NCBI GenBank assembly: GCA_003663225.1
Contig: QMZP01000027.1
Location: forward strand, 1 to 8,367
Length of the DNA stretch: 8,367 bases
Source of the DNA: Candidatus Aenigmatarchaeota archaeon
Lineage (GTDB): Archaea > Aenigmatarchaeota > Aenigmatarchaeia > QMZP01
Direction of reading: 5' to 3'
Both the position numbers and the translations under genes were made by a program. The notes beneath the pieces were generated by a model. The model was given only the letters and a program-made list of their open reading frames with translations. It did not search any database and had not been told where the DNA came from. Shown here piece after piece: positions 5,584 through 8,367 of the stretch (position 1 is its first letter; every line of letters begins with the position of its first letter).

Positions 5584-6228
5584 TCACACTACTCCGTATA
5601 TGGCATGCCTCTTTTTCTTGACAGCGGCCCAGTACCTGTCACCGTATGACCAGTGCCACCACTCTAGGGGGTAATTCACGAAGCCTGCGCCTTCCATGGC
5701 TTTGATGAGCACCTTCCGGTTCTTCCTGGCTTTCGCGGGTATCTTCTTCGAGGAAGTGAAGGACCTGTTCCCTATGCTATCGGGCCTGGTGCCCATGTCC
5801 AGCTTCTTCCCATCCGGCCCCAGTACGGTTATATCGACCGCACCGCCGGTGGAATGGGGCGGCGTGACCCCCTCCATCACAGGGGCAGCGAACTTCTTGG
5901 CTTCTCTCGTGTCCCTGACTCTGCTCCAGCCCGGATGGTCCCTCTTTATCTTCCTGAAAACATAGCCGAACAGCTTCCTTTGCAGGCTCTGGGAACGGTA
6001 GCAGCTCATGAGGACTAGCTTGTATCCGTCTGGCAGGGACTGCTGTGCCTTAAGCAGGCGCCTGGCTGCGCCTTCCCTGAGAAGGCATACACGGGCCTTC
6101 ATGAACCTCTTGACTATCGGGCTTGGCCTTATGACAACCCCGGGGCACACCTTCTTGATGCTAACCAGCTTCTCCCCGTTGTCCCTCACCGGTATCCCGG
6201 CAAGGTCTTCGTCAAATATGACATTCAT
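5584..6228 (-). CDS. VanX/DdpX-type D-alanyl-D-alanine dipeptidase-like metallopeptidase (M15D)
   Basis: This 214-residue zinc peptidase-like protein carries the VanX active-site pattern. Arg78 lies in SCYRSQ, His125 and Asp132 in PPHSTGGAVDIT, and Glu189 and His192 in EWWHW. The spacings His-x6-Asp and Glu-x2-His match VanX (His116, Asp123, Glu181, His184, with Arg71). In bacteria the enzyme splits D-Ala-D-Ala. Archaea normally lack that dipeptide in their walls, so the role may be scavenging of bacterial muropeptides, another D/L-dipeptide, or a host/prey interaction. No signal peptide or membrane segment is visible, so it appears cytoplasmic. ATG 6228 is 26 nt from a TATA box; an in-frame TTG at 6237 adds three residues. 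Transfer from bacteria is likely but codon use is like the neighbours. Confidence 0.9.
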   Translation of the reverse strand: MNVIFDEDLAGIPVRDNGEKLVSIKKVCPGVVIRPSPIVKRFMKARVCLLREGAARRLLKAQQSLPDGYKLVLMSCYRSQSLQRKLFGYVFRKIKRDHPGWSRVRDTREAKKFAAPVMEGVTPPHSTGGAVDITVLGPDGKKLDMGTRPDSIGNRSFTSSKKIPAKARKNRKVLIKAMEGAGFVNYPLEWWHWSYGDRYWAAVKKKRHAIYGVV

Positions 6229-6250
6229 AAGAAACAATTGTGTCGCTGTG

Positions 6251-6257
6251 TTATATG
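6251..6257 (-). promoter_or_regulatory. TATA box for the VanX-like gene
   Basis: The minus strand reads CATATAA, centred 26 nt before ATG 6228, so a leaderless transcript is predicted. It begins 2 nt after the stop codon of the upstream zinc-ribbon gene (6261-6259), the same arrangement as at the FKBP gene. Confidence 0.55.
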
Positions 6258-6258
6258 A

Positions 6259-6978
6259 TTATGCGAACTCCATGTGCAGCTTGCCGTTCTCGAACCTCTT
6301 TTCACAGAGCCTGAACCTCGCGGGCTTGGTGAGTATCTTGAAGTATGCTTTGTCTCCAGCCATTGCCCTGACCTCGACCGAGCTACCGAGCTCGTTGGTC
6401 TCTATGTCCTCCTCGGACTTGACATCAGGCAGCTCTATGTCAACGAGAACCTTCGAGTCCACCCTTTTGACAGTGGCTTTGGGTTCTTCGGTCTTCTTCG
6501 GCACCGGGAAGCTCTTCTTGGGATCGGCGGGATTCTTCGCTGGCGGCGCTTCCCGCCTGCTTATCCCCATCCTCTCCAGCTGCTGGTTTATCTGCTTGCG
6601 CGTATTGTCATCAACGTCGCCGAACGTCTTGACGTCGACCTTCGGCTCATTGTCATCGGAGCGCACAATCTTTATGCTGAACCCCTTTGTGTTGGGCCTG
6701 CCTATCACCTTGACCTTGTCAGGGCCCATGTTCCACATCTCATTGAAAAGGGGTGACAAGTCCAGCATCTCGAAATCCTTTTCCATGCTGCTCGAACGCT
6801 TGTCTATCTCTTCCATTTGCTTCGCGAGCCTTCCCATCAGCTTGTTGAATATGCTACCGAAGGGCCCGTCTACCATGGCCGGGGCTCTGCCTGGCCTGAA
6901 ACCGCAGAATGGGCAGAAGTTCCATCCCGGCTTCATGGTCTTTCCACATCTCGGGCATTCCATGTTATGGTTATTCAT
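6259..6978 (-). CDS. Zinc-ribbon protein with C-terminal Hsp20/CS-like beta-sandwich domain
   Basis: This 239-residue protein starts with a zinc ribbon, CPRC (residues 8-11) and CPFC (22-25). A helical segment follows (about 40-84, KLMGRLAKQMEEIDKRSSSM) and then a strand-rich region at 86-120. A Pro/Lys-rich linker (143-168) leads to VLVDIELPDVKSEEDIETNE onward (177-239), which resembles the alpha-crystallin/CS fold of small heat-shock-like proteins: alternating strands, an ELP turn and a terminal strand ending HMEFA. The function is unknown; a chaperone-like adaptor is an inference. The start is uncertain. ATG 7014 adds a poorly conserved-looking 12-residue stretch, while ATG 6963 begins right at MECPRCGK and is 27 nt from a T-rich element. 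It diverges from the leuA leader. Confidence 0.75.
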   Translation of the reverse strand: MNNHNMECPRCGKTMKPGWNFCPFCGFRPGRAPAMVDGPFGSIFNKLMGRLAKQMEEIDKRSSSMEKDFEMLDLSPLFNEMWNMGPDKVKVIGRPNTKGFSIKIVRSDDNEPKVDVKTFGDVDDNTRKQINQQLERMGISRREAPPAKNPADPKKSFPVPKKTEEPKATVKRVDSKVLVDIELPDVKSEEDIETNELGSSVEVRAMAGDKAYFKILTKPARFRLCEKRFENGKLHMEFA

Positions 6979-7016
6979 ATTCCAACTTAAAAATAACCCA
7001 GGTCCGCATTGCATAG

Positions 7017-7025
7017 CTTTTTATC
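7017..7025. promoter_or_regulatory. TATA-like element of the leuA leader; may also serve the divergent zinc-ribbon gene
   Basis: The plus strand reads CTTTTTATC, centred about 27 nt before ATG 7048, so the leuA transcript would begin at or near the leader-peptide ATG (leaderless). On the minus strand the same element reads GATAAAAAG and would place a start near 6996, 18 nt before ATG 6978. A second AT-rich box, TTATAAT at 7039-7045, could instead serve the minus strand from ATG 7014; used rightward it would place the start inside the leader ORF. Confidence 0.45.
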
Positions 7026-7047
7026 CTTTCCCGGATAATTATAATAC

Positions 7048-7116
7048 ATGGCAGAGGGATTCAGGGACAGGAACACCGGAATATCCCTAGGCCTGCTTCT
7101 GTTGCTATTGCAGTAA
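7048..7116 (+). CDS. leuL: Putative leucine leader peptide upstream of leuA
   Basis: This 22-codon ORF ends in TAA at 7114-7116. Codons 14 and 16-21 are all leucine (CTA, then CTG CTT CTG TTG CTA TTG), with Gly at 15, giving SLGLLLLLLQ at the C-terminus. Seven Leu in 22 codons directly upstream of the first enzyme of leucine synthesis is the classic signature of a ribosome-stalling leader peptide. No Shine-Dalgarno is present, but the TATA spacing allows leaderless translation from the first nucleotide. The stop is followed after 2 nt by a hairpin. Transcription and translation are inferred. A hydrophobic membrane mini-protein or a chance ORF are the alternatives. Confidence 0.7.
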   Translation: MAEGFRDRNTGISLGLLLLLLQ

Positions 7117-7118
7117 GT

Positions 7119-7141
7119 CTGGCCCCTGGTTTCTGGGCTAG
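7119..7141 (+). promoter_or_regulatory. Leader hairpin after the leucine peptide
   Basis: CTGGCCC (7119-7125) pairs with GGGCTAG (7135-7141), 7 bp including one G-U, around a 9-nt loop. It begins 2 nt after the leader-peptide stop, so a ribosome terminating there would block its 5' arm while one stalled on the Leu run would not. CCCCTG (7123-7128) can instead pair with CAGGGG (7182-7187), so the two structures exclude each other. No oligo-T run follows either structure. Confidence 0.5.
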
Positions 7142-7144
7142 TAC

Positions 7145-7222
7145 ATGCAACGACACTATACTATCATTTCTAGGCCGGGAACAGGGGGAGCATGCATGCA
7201 GGAGCTCAAGGAAGGAGGATAA
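7145..7222 (+). CDS. Small ORF immediately upstream of leuA (possible coupling ORF)
   Basis: This 25-codon ORF starts MQRHYTIISRPGTGG and ends in TAA at 7220-7222, one nucleotide before the leuA ATG. Its last codons contain the leuA Shine-Dalgarno. No ribosome-binding site precedes its ATG, and no known domain is visible. If translated, a terminating ribosome would be placed on the leuA start (termination-reinitiation). It could equally be a chance ORF in the leader. Confidence 0.35.
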   Translation: MQRHYTIISRPGTGGACMQELKEGG

Positions 7223-7223
7223 T

Positions 7224-8367
7224 ATGGAAAAGGTAAAGATATTCGATACAACCCTCAGGGATGGAGAGCAGGCAAGTGGTTTCCACATGTTCCCGGAGGA
7301 GAAGATAGAGATAGCAAAGGGGCTCGAGGAGATGGGCGTGGACGTGATAGAGGCAGGCAATCCTGTATCCTCACCAGGCGATTACAGGGCAGTCATGGAC
7401 GTGTGCAATGCAACGGAGAGGCCGGTAATCGCTGGACTGTCCCGCTGCGTAGACCGCGACATAGTGGCAGCCGCGGAGGCGCTGGAACCGGCCATAAGAA
7501 GGGGAAGGGGCAGGATACACGTGTATATAGGAACGAGCGATGTCCATACTGAGAAGAAACTCAGGAAGAGCAGACAGGAGGTGATGGACATGGCCGTCAC
7601 TGCCATAGAAAGGGCAAGGGGCTTCACGGACGACGTCGAGTTCTCACCCGAGGACTTTGCAAGGAGCGATCCTGACTATACCGCAGAGGTCATAGCAGAA
7701 GCTGTAAAAGCGGGCGCCGGGACTATCAACCTCCCGGATACCGTGGGGTACAGGACGCCTTTCGAGATAAGGGGGATGATAGAAAAAACCATAGCTTCAG
7801 TGGCTGGCAGGACAGACGGCATGCAGGTGACGTACAGCGTGCACTGCCACAACGACCTCGGCCTGGCGACTGCCAACACCATAGCAGCCATACTCGGCGG
7901 GGCCAGGCAGGTGGAGGTCACCATGAACGGCATAGGCGAAAGGGCAGGCAACTCCGCACTGGAGGAAGTGATAGCCATAATACGCGAGAGGCCTGACTTC
8001 TTCGAGGCTGAGCTTGGTGACAGCGTTTACACCGGAATAGATGCGGCCAAGATATATGCGCTAAGCCAGATGGTCAGCAGGTTCACGGGTAACGGGCCGC
8101 AGAGGAACAAAGCCATAGTTGGCAAGAACGCTTTCTCTCATGAAGCAGGCGTCCACCAGGATGGCGTGGTGAAGCATGCGAAAACGTACGAGTGGATGGA
8201 CCCGAGGGACTACGGGAACCACAGCATGCTAACGTTCGGCCCGAGGTCGGGCAGAAGAGGCCTCAGGACGGCATACGCGAAGATGGGCCTTGAGTTTGAT
8301 GACGACACATTCACCCCAATAGCTCAGAGGTTCATGGAGATAGCCGACGGCGAGAAGGAGATAGACC
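7224..8367 (+). CDS. leuA: 2-isopropylmalate synthase, N-terminal catalytic part; 3' end outside the window
   Basis: The frame is open for 381 codons to the window end. LeuA condenses acetyl-CoA with 2-oxoisovalerate, the first committed step of leucine synthesis. Visible are FDTTLRDGEQ (residues 7-16, catalytic Arg12/Asp13), VIEAGNPVSSPGD (41-53), FSPEDFARSDPD (140-151), NLPDTVGYRTP (169-179), the metal-binding HCHND (207-211), NGIGERAGNSALEE (235-248) and NKAIVGKNAFSHEAGVHQDG (295-314). These favour LeuA over homocitrate or citramalate synthase, and the Leu leader agrees. The linker motif usually GKHSGRHA reads GPRSGRRG (339-346). The C-terminal leucine-feedback domain lies beyond the window. 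The start is fixed by AAGGAGGAT, with GGAGG at 7214-7218, 5 nt before the ATG. Confidence 0.93.
   Translation, partial: MEKVKIFDTTLRDGEQASGFHMFPEEKIEIAKGLEEMGVDVIEAGNPVSSPGDYRAVMDVCNATERPVIAGLSRCVDRDIVAAAEALEPAIRRGRGRIHVYIGTSDVHTEKKLRKSRQEVMDMAVTAIERARGFTDDVEFSPEDFARSDPDYTAEVIAEAVKAGAGTINLPDTVGYRTPFEIRGMIEKTIASVAGRTDGMQVTYSVHCHNDLGLATANTIAAILGGARQVEVTMNGIGERAGNSALEEVIAIIRERPDFFEAELGDSVYTGIDAAKIYALSQMVSRFTGNGPQRNKAIVGKNAFSHEAGVHQDGVVKHAKTYEWMDPRDYGNHSMLTFGPRSGRRGLRTAYAKMGLEFDDDTFTPIAQRFMEIADGEKEID

Noticed and set aside
7190..7199. GCATGCATGC 10-bp palindrome before leuA as an operator
   Set aside because: It is a low-complexity GCAT repeat inside the transcribed leader, too far downstream of the predicted promoter to be a convincing operator.
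7117..7223. Classical intrinsic terminator or T-box riboswitch in the leuA leader
   Set aside because: No run of four or more T follows the hairpin, and no T-box sequence or specifier architecture is visible.
7224..8367. Homocitrate or citramalate synthase
   Set aside because: The NKAIVG..FSHEAGVHQDG segment and the overall motifs fit LeuA better, and the leucine-rich leader agrees. The C-terminal regulatory domain that would help is outside the window.
1..8367. tRNA/rRNA genes, CRISPR arrays, insertion sequences
   Set aside because: I saw no cloverleaf-forming segments, no spaced direct repeats of CRISPR type and no transposase-like ORF.

Overview
The window looks archaeal. It carries the two-subunit phosphomevalonate dehydratase (aconitase X) and isopentenyl phosphate kinase of the archaeal mevalonate route, an archaeal-type FtsZ, a long-type archaeal FKBP, AT-rich TATA elements about 25-28 nt upstream of start codons (leaderless genes), and heavy use of AGG (Arg) and ATA (Ile) codons. 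The tight gene packing, the small regulator and the unusual introns suggest a small-genome archaeon, perhaps of the Micrarchaeota/ARMAN type. That placement is an inference; no marker gene in the window settles it.

Layout. (1) 1-2223, plus strand: an isoprenoid block with the 3' end of the phosphomevalonate dehydratase large subunit, its small subunit, a Nudix hydrolase and isopentenyl phosphate kinase. A T6/A6 inverted repeat and a small hairpin separate it from the next block. (2) 5097-2300, minus strand: a membrane-anchored thermonuclease with a lamin-tail domain, an FKBP prolyl isomerase and ftsZ. (3) A divergent promoter with a perfect 15-bp palindrome drives the nuclease leftward and an HTH regulator with a Cys-rich tail rightward. 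(4) 6978-5584, minus strand: a zinc-ribbon/Hsp20-like protein and a VanX-type D-Ala-D-Ala dipeptidase-like enzyme. (5) 7017 to the end, plus strand: a leader region and the 5' part of leuA (2-isopropylmalate synthase).

Two observations stand out. First, ftsZ is interrupted in its most conserved region by 47 nt that contain an in-frame stop. The RNA around it folds into a bulge-helix-bulge motif with a 4-bp central helix. Cuts between the 2nd and 3rd nt of both bulges would remove exactly 47 nt and restore a normal 366-residue FtsZ, with the junction between two codons. This is a strong candidate for a protein-coding mRNA intron processed by the tRNA-splicing endonuclease. Second, leuA is preceded by a 22-codon ORF with seven Leu codons, six of them consecutive, followed 2 nt after its stop by a hairpin. 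A second small ORF then ends one nucleotide before the leuA start. This is the architecture of a leucine-sensing leader peptide (attenuation or translational coupling), which I do not know as an established regulatory mode in archaea.

Most genes appear to have their own TATA element, often touching the stop codon of the gene upstream, so co-oriented genes here may be individually transcribed and leaderless rather than in long operons. ftsZ and leuA are the exceptions with clear Shine-Dalgarno sequences and structured leaders.
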